A stretch of DNA of 64,000 nucleotides from Azospirillum brasilense (GTDB lineage: Bacteria > Pseudomonadota > Alphaproteobacteria > Azospirillales > Azospirillaceae): assembly GCF_007827815.1 (NCBI RefSeq), contig NZ_VITH01000022.1, forward strand, positions 16,032 through 80,031, given 5' to 3'. Both the position numbers and the translations under genes were made by a program. The notes beneath the pieces were generated by a model. It searched no databases. It saw only the letters and a list, made by a program, of their open reading frames with translations, and had not been told where the DNA came from. The stretch's first letter is position 1; the number at the start of each line of letters is the position of its first letter. Positions 24,314 through 31,826 of this stretch are shown in pieces.

Positions 24314-24583
24314 ATGGCTTTCCCGACCGCCGTGAACGACCAGATCACCGATTCCGTCACCCAGGCCAACACCAAGGTCCTGGGCGACGCCCCGGCGATC
24401 GCCATGGGCAACCTGTTCCAGGCCACGGCCCAGGCGCTGGCCAACGCGGCCCACAACGCCACCAACAACCAGCAGCAGTCCTACGTGACCATGCAGGCCG
24501 CCACGACCATGGGCGTCGCCACGCTCTACTCGATCGACACCGCCTCCACCGGCGTCGCCACCAAGTCGATCCTGGGGAGCTGA
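24314..24583 (+). CDS. RebB-family R-body protein, copy 2
   Basis: An 89-residue RebB. The first 53 residues are identical to copy 1, and the DNA over this span differs at only a few third positions, so this is a recent tandem duplication or is kept similar by gene conversion. The C-terminus ends KSILGS. It lies 100 bp after copy 1 with its own ribosome site (AGAGGA). Confidence 0.93.
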   Translation: MAFPTAVNDQITDSVTQANTKVLGDAPAIAMGNLFQATAQALANAAHNATNNQQQSYVTMQAATTMGVATLYSIDTASTGVATKSILGS

Positions 24584-24674
24584 TGAGCCGACCGGCCAGG
24601 ACCGGGCGCCCGCGGGCATCCGGAACGGGCCGCCGGCCATCCATCCCGAACCATTCGCCAAGGAATAACGTCAG

Positions 24675-24941
24675 ATGGCTTTCCCGACGGCAGTCAACAG
24701 CCAGATCACCGATTCCGTAGCCCAGAGCAACGTCCAGGTCGTTGGCAGCTCGCCGGCGATCGCCATGGGCAACCTGTACCAGGCCACCGCCCAGGCGCTG
24801 GCCAACGCGGCTCACAACGCGACCCTGGCGCAGCAGCAGATGTACGTCACGGCGCAGGCCGCCACGACGACGGGCGTCGCGATGCTCTACTCCATCGACA
24901 CCGCGACCACCGGCGCCGCCACGTCGAAGCTCCTCGGCTGA
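24675..24941 (+). CDS. RebB-family R-body protein, copy 3
   Basis: An 88-residue RebB, more diverged (NSQITDSVAQSNVQVVGSSP; LAQQQMYVTAQAATTTG) but with the same MGNLYQATAQALANAAHNAT core. Ribosome site AAGGA precedes it. It lies 91 bp after copy 2. The difference from copies 1-2 suggests a distinct subunit role in a mixed polymer, as RebA/RebB/RebD do in Caedibacter; that is inference. Confidence 0.93.
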   Translation: MAFPTAVNSQITDSVAQSNVQVVGSSPAIAMGNLYQATAQALANAAHNATLAQQQMYVTAQAATTTGVAMLYSIDTATTGAATSKLLG

Positions 24942-25037
24942 CCGGTCGGCGGACGCGGCACCCGCCGCCGTCCGCCGCACCGCCGCCGGCGCTTTGGCCT
25001 CGAACCAACGCAACATCTGATGTAAGGAGCAAACACG

Positions 25038-25310
25038 ATGGCTTTCCCGACCGCCCTGAACAACCAGATCACGGACTCGGTCTCCCAGGTCAACACCAAG
25101 GTCCTGGGCGACGCCCCGGCCGTCGCGATGGGCAACCTGTTCGTCGCCACCAGCCAGGCGCTGTCGAACGCGGCCCACAACGCCACGAACAACCAGCAGC
25201 AGTCCTACGTGGTGATGCAGGCGGCCACCACGCAGGGCCTGTCGACCCTGTACTCCGTCGACACGGCCTCGACCGGCGTCGTCACCACCCAGATCCTGGG
25301 CCTCTCCTAA
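25038..25310 (+). CDS. RebB-family R-body protein, copy 4
   Basis: A 90-residue RebB with NNQITDSVSQVNTKVLGDAP and MGNLFVATSQALSNAAHNAT, ending TTQILGLS. It is closer to copies 1-2 than copy 3 in the N-terminus. Strong ribosome site TAAGGAG precedes the ATG. The last of the four canonical short copies. Confidence 0.93.
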   Translation: MAFPTALNNQITDSVSQVNTKVLGDAPAVAMGNLFVATSQALSNAAHNATNNQQQSYVVMQAATTQGLSTLYSVDTASTGVVTTQILGLS

Positions 25311-25435
25311 GGAGAGCCGGCGGGCCGCCCTCGGGACACCGGGGGCGGCCTCCGCCGCAGGTTGAAGCGCCCGGTCGCGCATAAGCCCGCATCCGCAGAA
25401 GCCAGTGGCAGGAGCCTGAAGGCAGGAGTGTGCGA

Positions 25436-25669
25436 ATGCCGGATGGAGGCTCCTCCAGTCTTGCCGGATCGGTCGCGGCGAACACGGCGATACCGCTTGG
25501 CCTGACCCCATCCCTGGCGATGGACATGACCTACGTCGCCATGGCCAACAGCCTCGGCTTGGCCATGCAGAACGCCGTCGCCAACCAGCAGCGCGCCCAG
25601 GTCATCACCGAGGCCGCGCTCGCCCAGGTCCTCACGCTGATCATCACCAAGGGAACCGCAAAATCATGA
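25436..25669 (+). CDS. Divergent short RebB-like protein, copy 5
   Basis: A 77-residue protein. Its core SLAMDMTYVAMANSLGLAMQ then NAVANQQRAQVITEAALAQV keeps the RebB pattern (small-residue helix, N-A-V, QQ, then V-T/I-T-x-A) but is diverged, with no VNxQITD start. Ribosome site GGCAGGAG precedes the ATG at 25436 (a GTG at 25430 is also possible). Its stop overlaps the start of the next gene by 4 bp (25666-25669), so the two are translationally coupled. Confidence 0.75.
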   Translation: MPDGGSSSLAGSVAANTAIPLGLTPSLAMDMTYVAMANSLGLAMQNAVANQQRAQVITEAALAQVLTLIITKGTAKS

Positions 25670-26214
25670 GCGACGAAGGCACCGTGAACACCCAGGTGAT
25701 CGACGCGACGTCGGACATCGTCACGCTTCTGACGGGACAGTCCCCCGCGCAGTCGTTCGCCATGCTCGACGCCGTGATGGTCGAGACGCTCGGCATGGCG
25801 ATGCACAACGCCGTGCACCGCCAGCAGAACGCCGGCATGGTCAATTCCGCCGCGGTCACCGCCGCCTGCGCCAAGATGCTGTCCGTGCCCTTCCCCACCA
25901 CGCCCCCGCCTCCGCCCTCGGGCGCGCCCACCTCCGGGAGCAGCGCGTCGCCGCTGCAGCCGCTGACCCCGCTGCTGACGACCTCGCTCACCACCCTGCC
26001 CTCCACGGTCAGCGGCGGCGGTGGGAACAGCACCGTCAATGGCGGCACCGGGAACAGCACCGTCAGCGGCGGCACCGGAAACAGCACCGTCAGTGGCGGC
26101 ACCGGAAACAGCACCGTCAGCGGCGGTACCGGGAACAGCACCGTCAGTGGCGGCACTGGAAACAGCACCGTCAGTGGCGGCACTGGAAACAGCACCGTCA
26201 GCGGCGGGTCGTGA
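25666..26214 (+). CDS. Long RebB-like protein with a Gly/Asn/Ser/Thr repeat tail, copy 6
   Basis: A 182-residue protein. Residues 1-75 are RebB-like (VNTQVIDATSDIVTLLTGQS; AMLDAVMVETLGMAMHNAV; HRQQNAGMVNSAAVTAACA). Then comes a Pro/Ser linker and a C-terminal tail of seven GTGNSTVSG-type nonapeptides. The tail is encoded by a 27-bp minisatellite (26017-26213). A sticky, flexible glycine-rich tail on an R-body subunit could serve as a cap, anchor or display extension; this is speculative. The gene is coupled to copy 5. Confidence 0.85.
   Translation: MSDEGTVNTQVIDATSDIVTLLTGQSPAQSFAMLDAVMVETLGMAMHNAVHRQQNAGMVNSAAVTAACAKMLSVPFPTTPPPPPSGAPTSGSSASPLQPLTPLLTTSLTTLPSTVSGGGGNSTVNGGTGNSTVSGGTGNSTVSGGTGNSTVSGGTGNSTVSGGTGNSTVSGGTGNSTVSGGS
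26017..26213 (+). repeat. 27-bp coding minisatellite, seven copies
   Basis: The sequence AACAGCACCGTCA recurs at 26026, 26053, 26080, 26107, 26134, 26161 and 26188, exactly 27 bp apart. Units differ at a few third positions only. Copy number could change by slippage or recombination without shifting the frame. Confidence 0.97.
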
Positions 26215-26275
26215 TTGACCCCGCGCCCATCCCCCAGCGGCCGGCCGTCCAGGCCACAACGAGCGAGGAGCCTTC

Positions 26276-26626
26276 ATGTCGGAGCCCACGAAGGTCAATG
26301 CCCAGATCATTGACGTCATAAACCAGACGCAGACGGCGACCATGAGCCAGCAGGTCGTCACCACCAGCGGCGCGGGGAAAGCCTATCAGGCGGTCGCCCA
26401 GTCCACGGCCATGGCCGTGCAGGACGCGACGGACACGCTGCGCAACGTCTCGACCATCGCCACCACGGCGATCGGTGTCGCGATGGCGCAGCTTCTGGCG
26501 ACCGGCGACCCGAAATACGTCACCGCCCTGACCCAGGCGCAGGGAATGATGACCAGCGCCGCCAACGACTTCACCAGCATCGGTACCGCGGCCTCCACGG
26601 TCCTGAATAGCTTCCCGTCGAGCTGA
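26276..26626 (+). CDS. Divergent RebB-like protein, copy 7
   Basis: A 116-residue protein with TKVNAQIIDVINQTQTATMS at its start, then AYQAVAQSTAMAVQDATDTL and a longer C-terminal helix. The VNxQIxD opening and AQSTA/AVQDATDTL segment place it in the RebB family, diverged and extended by ~25 residues. Ribosome site GAGGAG precedes the ATG. It sits between the repeat-tailed subunit and an unknown gene. Confidence 0.8.
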   Translation: MSEPTKVNAQIIDVINQTQTATMSQQVVTTSGAGKAYQAVAQSTAMAVQDATDTLRNVSTIATTAIGVAMAQLLATGDPKYVTALTQAQGMMTSAANDFTSIGTAASTVLNSFPSS

Positions 26627-26647
26627 CCCTTACGCAGGTGTCCCACC

Positions 26648-27718
26648 ATGACCGTCTCTGTCGCCAACAAGATGATCCAGAACCGCGCCGGGTTGACCGA
26701 CCTGGGGCGGCTTGCGCTCGCCTTCATCGATGGCGGGTCGGAGTGGCTCGATTGGGCCATCAGCAACGCCGGTCCGCGCTACGATTTCCCGGACGAGAGC
26801 ACGCTCGTGGAGCAGGTCCAGCAGGGCCTTCACGCAACGCGGCTGGCCCTGCTGCCCAATCTGAAGCTGATGGTCAGCCCGGTGAAGCTGATGACGCTGG
26901 GGGTGGACAGCCTGCGCACGCTGGCCGACGCCGAATCCGGCGACACCAGCGCCACCGTGTCGGCCCAGGTCAAGCGCATCCTCGCCGACCACAATCTCCT
27001 GACGCAGGACGATTTCGCCGCCAGCGCGTCCTTCCTCGCCGGGCTGGGGGTCTCCGGGGCTCCGGTCTTCCAGTTCATGGGCTTCGACGAGCAGCTGGCG
27101 GTGCAGGAGCTGCTCTACCGCAAGGAAAGCCAGGGAACCGCGAATCCCGAGCTTCAGAAGGAGGCGGCCGCCTTCGCGGTGGAGCAGGCGCGCACCGTGC
27201 AGGAGTTCGCGGACTTCTATCAGTTCTACCTGATCTACGTGAACCGGCTGGGCTCCCTGACCGCGACGCCGGACGACCGGAAGAAGCGGGCCGGCGGCGC
27301 GCTGGACACCATCCTGCCGCAGCTCTTCGGATTCCTGGAATGCCCGCAGGTTCCCCCGCTGGCCGCCCCGGCGGAGGTGGCGCGGGCCGTTTCCAACTGG
27401 CAGAAGCGCGGCCGGCCGATCGGCTTCGCCCGCCTGTCGGACGGCGCCCTGCAGATCGTCCGCGACACCGCCTTCCGGGATGAGACCGGCGACGCGGTGC
27501 GCGTGTTGGTGGCCGGCTATCTCGCCGGCGCGCAGGCCCTGCTGTCGGCGACGCCGCCGCAACGCGGCATCATGGGCCAGGACGGCGCGTCCTGCCTGTT
27601 TCCCATCTTCGGCAAGGGCAACCAGGCGGAAATCCAGATGGGGGCCGCGGGGGTGATCTCCCTGCGCTGCTTTCGCCCCGATCCCCCCGCCGCCGCCGTC
27701 ACCACCGCCGCCGCCTGA
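26648..27718 (+). CDS. R-body-linked protein of unknown function
   Basis: A 356-residue protein starting 21 bp after the last RebB gene, so probably co-transcribed. No signal peptide, membrane helix or enzyme motif is recognised. It looks largely helical in the middle (LQKEAAAFAVEQARTVQEFA) with an Ala-rich C-terminus. It could help regulate, nucleate or process the R-body, but this is inferred from position only. Confidence 0.65.
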   Translation: MTVSVANKMIQNRAGLTDLGRLALAFIDGGSEWLDWAISNAGPRYDFPDESTLVEQVQQGLHATRLALLPNLKLMVSPVKLMTLGVDSLRTLADAESGDTSATVSAQVKRILADHNLLTQDDFAASASFLAGLGVSGAPVFQFMGFDEQLAVQELLYRKESQGTANPELQKEAAAFAVEQARTVQEFADFYQFYLIYVNRLGSLTATPDDRKKRAGGALDTILPQLFGFLECPQVPPLAAPAEVARAVSNWQKRGRPIGFARLSDGALQIVRDTAFRDETGDAVRVLVAGYLAGAQALLSATPPQRGIMGQDGASCLFPIFGKGNQAEIQMGAAGVISLRCFRPDPPAAAVTTAAA

Positions 27719-27945
27719 CTCGCCGCGACAGGACTCGCCTCCACAGGCCCCGCCGCGACCGGCGGTGACCGGGGCGCCCCCATCGGCACCTCCCTGTGCA
27801 CCGCCTTCCACGCCGCCCTCCACACCGCCCTCGCCACCCTCCAGGCCAACCGGAGCGGCGGCGGAGGTGCCGACGGCGGCGAGGGCTCGGACAGCCCCGG
27901 CGGCGCCCGCATCGCAAAACCGAACCGGACGAAGGAGATCGAAGG

Positions 27946-28482
27946 ATGGGCGTTTCCCAGCCCCCCAGCAGCCCCAACCCTGAACCGTCGGCCGCTCCGG
28001 CGACGCCGGAGACGCCGGCTGCGGCGTCGCTTGCGGCGTCCCCTGCGGCGCCAGCGGTGAACGCACCGCCGCCGGCCGACACGGCGCCGTTCGAGGCAGG
28101 CACCAAGACGCCTGCCGAAATCGCCAGCGCGCTGCTCGACCACGCGGTGAAAAGCGTGAACGCGGCCGCGGAGCAGGCTCTGGCCGCCGTCGAGCAGGCC
28201 ATCCAGCTCGCCGGCCACGCCGTGGAGGCGATTCCCGGCCTGACCGCGCACCCCGGCGGCCACGCCGACGAACAGGGCGCGATGTCCCAGGCGAACGAGG
28301 CCATGTCGCAGGCGCTCCAGGCCGCCAGCGGAGCCGGCGCCGGCGGTCAGGCGATGCAGCAGGCCAGCGAGCAGCAGCAGAAGGCCGTCACCGCCGCCAA
28401 CGAGGCGGCGCAGCAGGCCATGGCCGCGGCCAGCGCCCAAATCGCCCGGGCGATGAACAGCAAGGGCGACCCGGCCCTCTGA
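27946..28482 (+). CDS. Ala/Gln-rich helical protein linked to the R-body locus
   Basis: A 178-residue protein from the ATG at 27946 (ribosome site GAAGGAG upstream). The N-terminus is Pro/Ala-rich; residues ~65-178 are almost pure helix with frequent Ala, Gln and Glu (SALLDHAVKSVNAAAEQALA, QQASEQQQKAVTAANEAAQQ). It has the amino-acid bias of RebB proteins but not their motif. It lies 227 bp after the previous gene, so it may have its own promoter. Possibly an additional R-body component; not assigned. Confidence 0.6.
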   Translation: MGVSQPPSSPNPEPSAAPATPETPAAASLAASPAAPAVNAPPPADTAPFEAGTKTPAEIASALLDHAVKSVNAAAEQALAAVEQAIQLAGHAVEAIPGLTAHPGGHADEQGAMSQANEAMSQALQAASGAGAGGQAMQQASEQQQKAVTAANEAAQQAMAAASAQIARAMNSKGDPAL

Positions 28483-28555
28483 GGCCGCCATCGACCTACG
28501 CCCCGGAATGACCGCGACACCGCGCGGTCTCCCGGCGCGCGGGGCGGCACCGCAT

Positions 28556-29638
28556 CTACCGCCCTCCGCTCCGCGCCGAGCGTTCCAGGGAGCGGATGTG
28601 CGACAGGCCCGGCAGGATCTCGGAGCGGATGAACTCCAGCCGGCGGACCGGGCCGCCGCCGCTGGAGAAACGGGCCTTCCACAGGGCCATCTTCACCGCC
28701 AGCCCGCACAGCACCCCGCCGATGGTGACGTGGTGGTTGGTGATCAGGTCGCGGATGCTGCGGAAGCTCTGGGCGTTGATGTTGCGCCAGAAGTCCTTGG
28801 AGCGGTTGTCGAAGCTCTCGAAGCGCCCGGTGATCGAGGCGGCGATCTCCGTCAGGTCGCGCCCCACCTCGTCGAGCATCCGGGCGTGCCGGGCGTCGCG
28901 GCGGACCTCGCTGAAACCGCGCACCGCGTCCATCCAGGCCAGGAAGGCCTGCACGTCGGGGACGATCTCGTCCAGGCACTGCTTGAAATAGGCCAGCGAC
29001 AGGAAGATGTCGCCATACTCCTCCAGGAAGGCCGGGATGTCGGCCATGGCGATGTCCAGCCGGTCGGCCATCATGGTCAGCCGGCGGCGCACCTCCGCCA
29101 GATCGGGTTCGGCGAACAGGCGGATCAGGTCCTCGACATTCTGCACCTGCACGTCGTCGCTACCGTAGACGCTTTCGATCAGCGGCCGGGTGAAGACGCG
29201 CATGTAGCGGGTGAGCTGGTCCTTCCGGCGCTGCGACAGGCGGAGTGCCGCGTGCTCGTCCACCGCGATCTTCAGGCGGCGCAGCTCGATGCGCAGCGAA
29301 TAGACGTCGAAGCTGGCGGCCTGGGCGATCTGCCCGATCATCAGCAGGTCGCGGTCCAACTCGGGCGAGCGGTTGCCGAAATGCAGCGGCAACTGGCTGG
29401 GCATGACCTGCCCGCTGCCGGCGTGAACGTCGTTGAACAGCTCCACCACCGTCTGCAGCCGGACGTTCTTGATCAGCCGCGCCCGGCGCAGGCCGGGTGT
29501 CTCCAGCGGCAGGATCGTCATCGGCAGGATATGAAGGGAGTCGCGGGCCGTGTCCTCGTCCCGGTCGTCCGGGCCGGGCAGCAGGGCCACGACGTGCGGC
29601 CAAGCGCCCGGCGGCCTGGCCTGTCGGCTCGGCTGCAC
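28556..29638 (-). CDS. Unknown helical protein between the R-body and flagellar loci
   Basis: A 360-residue protein convergent with the R-body genes and upstream-adjacent to nothing on its own strand except the DUF1217 gene. It contains LQTVVELFNDVHAGSGQVMP and a long helical middle (DLAEVRRRLTMMADRLDIAM, then FLAWMDAVRGFSEVRRDA) and one hydrophobic stretch HVTIGGVLCGLAVKMALW. No family recognised. The first ~38 residues before MTILPLETP (29521) are low-complexity, so the start may be at 29521. It lies 40 bp downstream of the DUF1217 gene, so it could belong to the flagellar operon. Confidence 0.6.
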   Translation of the reverse strand: MQPSRQARPPGAWPHVVALLPGPDDRDEDTARDSLHILPMTILPLETPGLRRARLIKNVRLQTVVELFNDVHAGSGQVMPSQLPLHFGNRSPELDRDLLMIGQIAQAASFDVYSLRIELRRLKIAVDEHAALRLSQRRKDQLTRYMRVFTRPLIESVYGSDDVQVQNVEDLIRLFAEPDLAEVRRRLTMMADRLDIAMADIPAFLEEYGDIFLSLAYFKQCLDEIVPDVQAFLAWMDAVRGFSEVRRDARHARMLDEVGRDLTEIAASITGRFESFDNRSKDFWRNINAQSFRSIRDLITNHHVTIGGVLCGLAVKMALWKARFSSGGGPVRRLEFIRSEILPGLSHIRSLERSARSGGR

Positions 29639-29678
29639 AGCCAGTCTCCCGGAATTCGGTCAGCCGGAACGCCGCCGC

Positions 29679-30473
29679 TCAGAAGCGCGGGAAGTTCAGC
29701 AGCGACATGGTGATGGACGGGTCGATGGCGACGATCGAGGAGCGTCCGCGGCTGTTGATCGGCCCGATGTAGGGGAGGTTTGTCGAGGCTCCCGCGGGAC
29801 CGCCGTTCTTCAGGTCGTACATGGCCGAGAAGCGGTCCAGGAACTTCCCGAGCTTGGCCGGGTCCTTGAAGTCGGCGATGTCGAAGCGCTTCTTCAGCTT
29901 GTCGACCAGCCGGTCGAGATCGCCCAGCGCCGACTGCTCGGGAATGTCGAGCGCCGTGAAGACCACCTTCTGCAGCGCGCGGTCGGCCATCACCTGATAC
30001 CAGTTGGTGATGCGCGGCGCCTTGCGGTCGAAGTAGAGCGCCAGACGGACCGCCGGGTTGCTCTCCTCCGCCTTCACCTCCAGCGACACGTCGATGTAGC
30101 GGTCGACGATGGCCTTGACGATCGCCGGCTCCTTCAGCGTGGCGCCGCCCGTCTCCTTGAAGGACAGGACGGTGGCCATCTCCTTGAACTTGGCGTCGTT
30201 CATGCGGTTGGCCAGCGCCTCCGGGTCCTTCACCCCCTGGTCCAGCACCTTGCGGATGAGGGCGCGCGCGTAGGTCTGGCTTTCCAGGTCGAAGGCCACC
30301 ATGACGAAGCGGTAGAGCTTGTCGTCCTTCAGCAGCTCCTCGGCGCTGGAGATCTTGCCGATGTTGGCCTCGAAATAGGCGATGTTGCGCTTCACGTCGG
30401 GGCGCGAGCGGATCATCGCGTCGTAGCGGTCCTGGTTGCGGACGATCTGGCGATAATCCTGGAGCGTGCTCAT
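29679..30473 (-). CDS. DUF1217 flagellar-associated protein
   Basis: A 264-residue protein of the DUF1217 type, commonly found in alphaproteobacterial flagellar clusters. The motif RPDVKRNIAYFEANIGKISS then EELLKDDKLYRFVMVAFDL is characteristic. No signal sequence or membrane segment. The role is unknown; in some bacteria it is proposed to act at the flagellar base or in flagellin handling. Its ATG overlaps the FlaG-like stop by 4 bp. Part of the flagellin operon. Confidence 0.85.
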   Translation of the reverse strand: MSTLQDYRQIVRNQDRYDAMIRSRPDVKRNIAYFEANIGKISSAEELLKDDKLYRFVMVAFDLESQTYARALIRKVLDQGVKDPEALANRMNDAKFKEMATVLSFKETGGATLKEPAIVKAIVDRYIDVSLEVKAEESNPAVRLALYFDRKAPRITNWYQVMADRALQKVVFTALDIPEQSALGDLDRLVDKLKKRFDIADFKDPAKLGKFLDRFSAMYDLKNGGPAGASTNLPYIGPINSRGRSSIVAIDPSITMSLLNFPRF

Positions 30474-30862
30474 GCCTTCACCTCCGGGGTCGCCGGCCGG
30501 CCGCTCTCCTCCGCCGCGTCCTCCGCCGGGTCGGCGTAGGAGGGCGGGATGCGCAGGATCACCTCGCCGGTGTGGGTGTCGAGCACCTCGGTGGACAGGC
30601 GGCCCGTGCCGGGGTCGAGGTTGACGCGGTAGGGCGGGATGGGGTCGGGCAAGATTGGATCGGGCCGGCGGCCGTTGTCGGCTTCCGCCGATGTCCGGCT
30701 TTCCTCGACCACCTCGGTGGCCTTGACGGCCTCGGCCTGGGCGGCGCGCAGCCGGTCGGCCTGGCGCTGGCGGGCTTCGGCGATCAGGTCGGCGCTGGCG
30801 GTGCCGCGCTCGCCGTTGACGCCGGACACGCCGCCGGTCAGTCCCTGGATGGGTGCGGGCAT
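30470..30862 (-). CDS. FlaG-like flagellar protein
   Basis: A 130-residue protein. The C-terminal part (PPYRVNLDPGTGRLSTEVLD, then THTGEVILRIPP) matches the FlaG pattern of a flexible arm followed by VxVxDxxTGEVIRxIP. The N-terminal half is a charged helical linker. FlaG-type proteins influence filament length. It is preceded by flbT with a 4-bp gap and overlaps the DUF1217 gene. The match is by motif only. Confidence 0.7.
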   Translation of the reverse strand: MPAPIQGLTGGVSGVNGERGTASADLIAEARQRQADRLRAAQAEAVKATEVVEESRTSAEADNGRRPDPILPDPIPPYRVNLDPGTGRLSTEVLDTHTGEVILRIPPSYADPAEDAAEESGRPATPEVKA

Positions 30863-30866
30863 GGCG

Positions 30867-31319
30867 TCACGCCTCCGCGTGGGTTTGGGGCACGCGAGTC
30901 TCGGGAATGCGCTCGTCCCGCGAGGAGCGCTGCGCGTTCAGCAGCCCGTCCTCGTAGGCCATCACCGGCCGCAGGCAGGCCAGCGCCTTGTAGTAGTCGC
31001 GGTCGCTGACGTTGCTCATCGCCTGCATGATGCGGTCCTGCATCTCCGGATGCATGAAGGCGGTGTAGAGCTTGGCCATCATGCCAGCGACGACGCTGCC
31101 GTACTGTTCCGCGGCCTGGGGGTCCAGCAGCATGCTCTGGATCACGAAGTAGGCGCGGCGGACGGGGGTATCGGCCTCGTCCTCCTGCATGATGTCGCTG
31201 CCGCGGATGATCTGCGCGAAGTTGCTGACGGTCAGGGTGTAGCGGCGGTTCTCGTTCTGCACGACGCAGCCGTTGATGACCACGCGCTCGCAGGGCTTGA
31301 GGCGGAGCTTAAGCGCCAT
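30867..31319 (-). CDS. flbT: Flagellin mRNA regulator FlbT
   Basis: A 150-residue protein with the FlbT pattern MALKLRLKPCERVVINGCVV then QNENRRYTLTV. FlbT acts post-transcriptionally by binding the 5' leader of flagellin mRNA and controlling its stability when the hook is incomplete; FlaF opposes or assists it. It overlaps flaF by 11 bp (31309-31319) and so is translationally coupled. The flagellin gene lies directly upstream. Confidence 0.92.
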   Translation of the reverse strand: MALKLRLKPCERVVINGCVVQNENRRYTLTVSNFAQIIRGSDIMQEDEADTPVRRAYFVIQSMLLDPQAAEQYGSVVAGMMAKLYTAFMHPEMQDRIMQAMSNVSDRDYYKALACLRPVMAYEDGLLNAQRSSRDERIPETRVPQTHAEA

Positions 31320-31701
31320 AGGACGCCTCCATCGCGGCGGGAGCCTCGGTGCGGGCCACGCCCTGCAGGCCGCGCATGACCGACCGGTTGATGTCGATCA
31401 GCACGCTCGCGTCGGCTTCGCCGCGCAGCACCTGGGTGGTCTGGCGCGCCACCGAGAAGGACAGCGAGACCAGCCCGGCGCGCAGCGCCTCGGGCAGCGC
31501 GTTGCCGTCCTCCAGCAGGTCGGCGCGCAGCGTGTTCCAGAGTTCCAGGTTGCGCCACAGCGCGTCCTTCAGCGCCGCCGACCGCCAGCCGGCGTCGCGG
31601 TTGGCCTCCAGATCCAGGGTGATGCGGAGGAAGACCAGATATTCGATGCGGCGCGGGTCTTCGCACTCGGCCATCGTCTGCTGGTAGGCGGCGATGCTCA
31701 T
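31309..31701 (-). CDS. flaF: Flagellar biosynthesis regulator FlaF
   Basis: A 130-residue FlaF, with the conserved start MSIAAYQQTMAECEDPRRIE and ELWNTLRADLLEDGNALPEA. In Caulobacter FlaF is needed for translation of flagellin mRNA and works with FlbT. It follows the flagellin gene across a terminator and precedes flbT. The layout flagellin-flaF-flbT is classic for alphaproteobacteria. Confidence 0.93.
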   Translation of the reverse strand: MSIAAYQQTMAECEDPRRIEYLVFLRITLDLEANRDAGWRSAALKDALWRNLELWNTLRADLLEDGNALPEALRAGLVSLSFSVARQTTQVLRGEADASVLIDINRSVMRGLQGVARTEAPAAMEASYGA

Positions 31702-31777
31702 GGTCGCACCTTATGCAACGCGCACGGGGGCGCCGGAAGGGGGCTGGGGCAGCGAAAAGGGAGCCGGATCGGGCAAG

Positions 31778-31818
31778 GAAAAAGAGGCCGGCGCCCCCTC
31801 GGGAGAGGGACGCCGGCC
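31778..31818 (-). terminator. Intrinsic terminator after flagellin
   Basis: GGCCGGCG (31786-31793) pairs with CGCCGGCC (31811-31818), and an inner CCCTC/GAGGG extends the stem. On the minus strand a T-run (complement of 31779-31783) follows. It would separate abundant flagellin mRNA from the lower-level flaF-flbT message. Confidence 0.85.
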
Positions 31819-31826
31819 GGACCGGG

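Noticed and set aside
26017..26213. CRISPR-like array
   Set aside because: Period is 27 bp with no spacers; it is a continuous in-frame coding repeat.
28510..28529. Terminator after the last R-body-linked gene
   Set aside because: GACCGCG/CGCGGTC can form a hairpin but there is no T-run, and it lies in a very GC-rich stretch; not strong enough to list.
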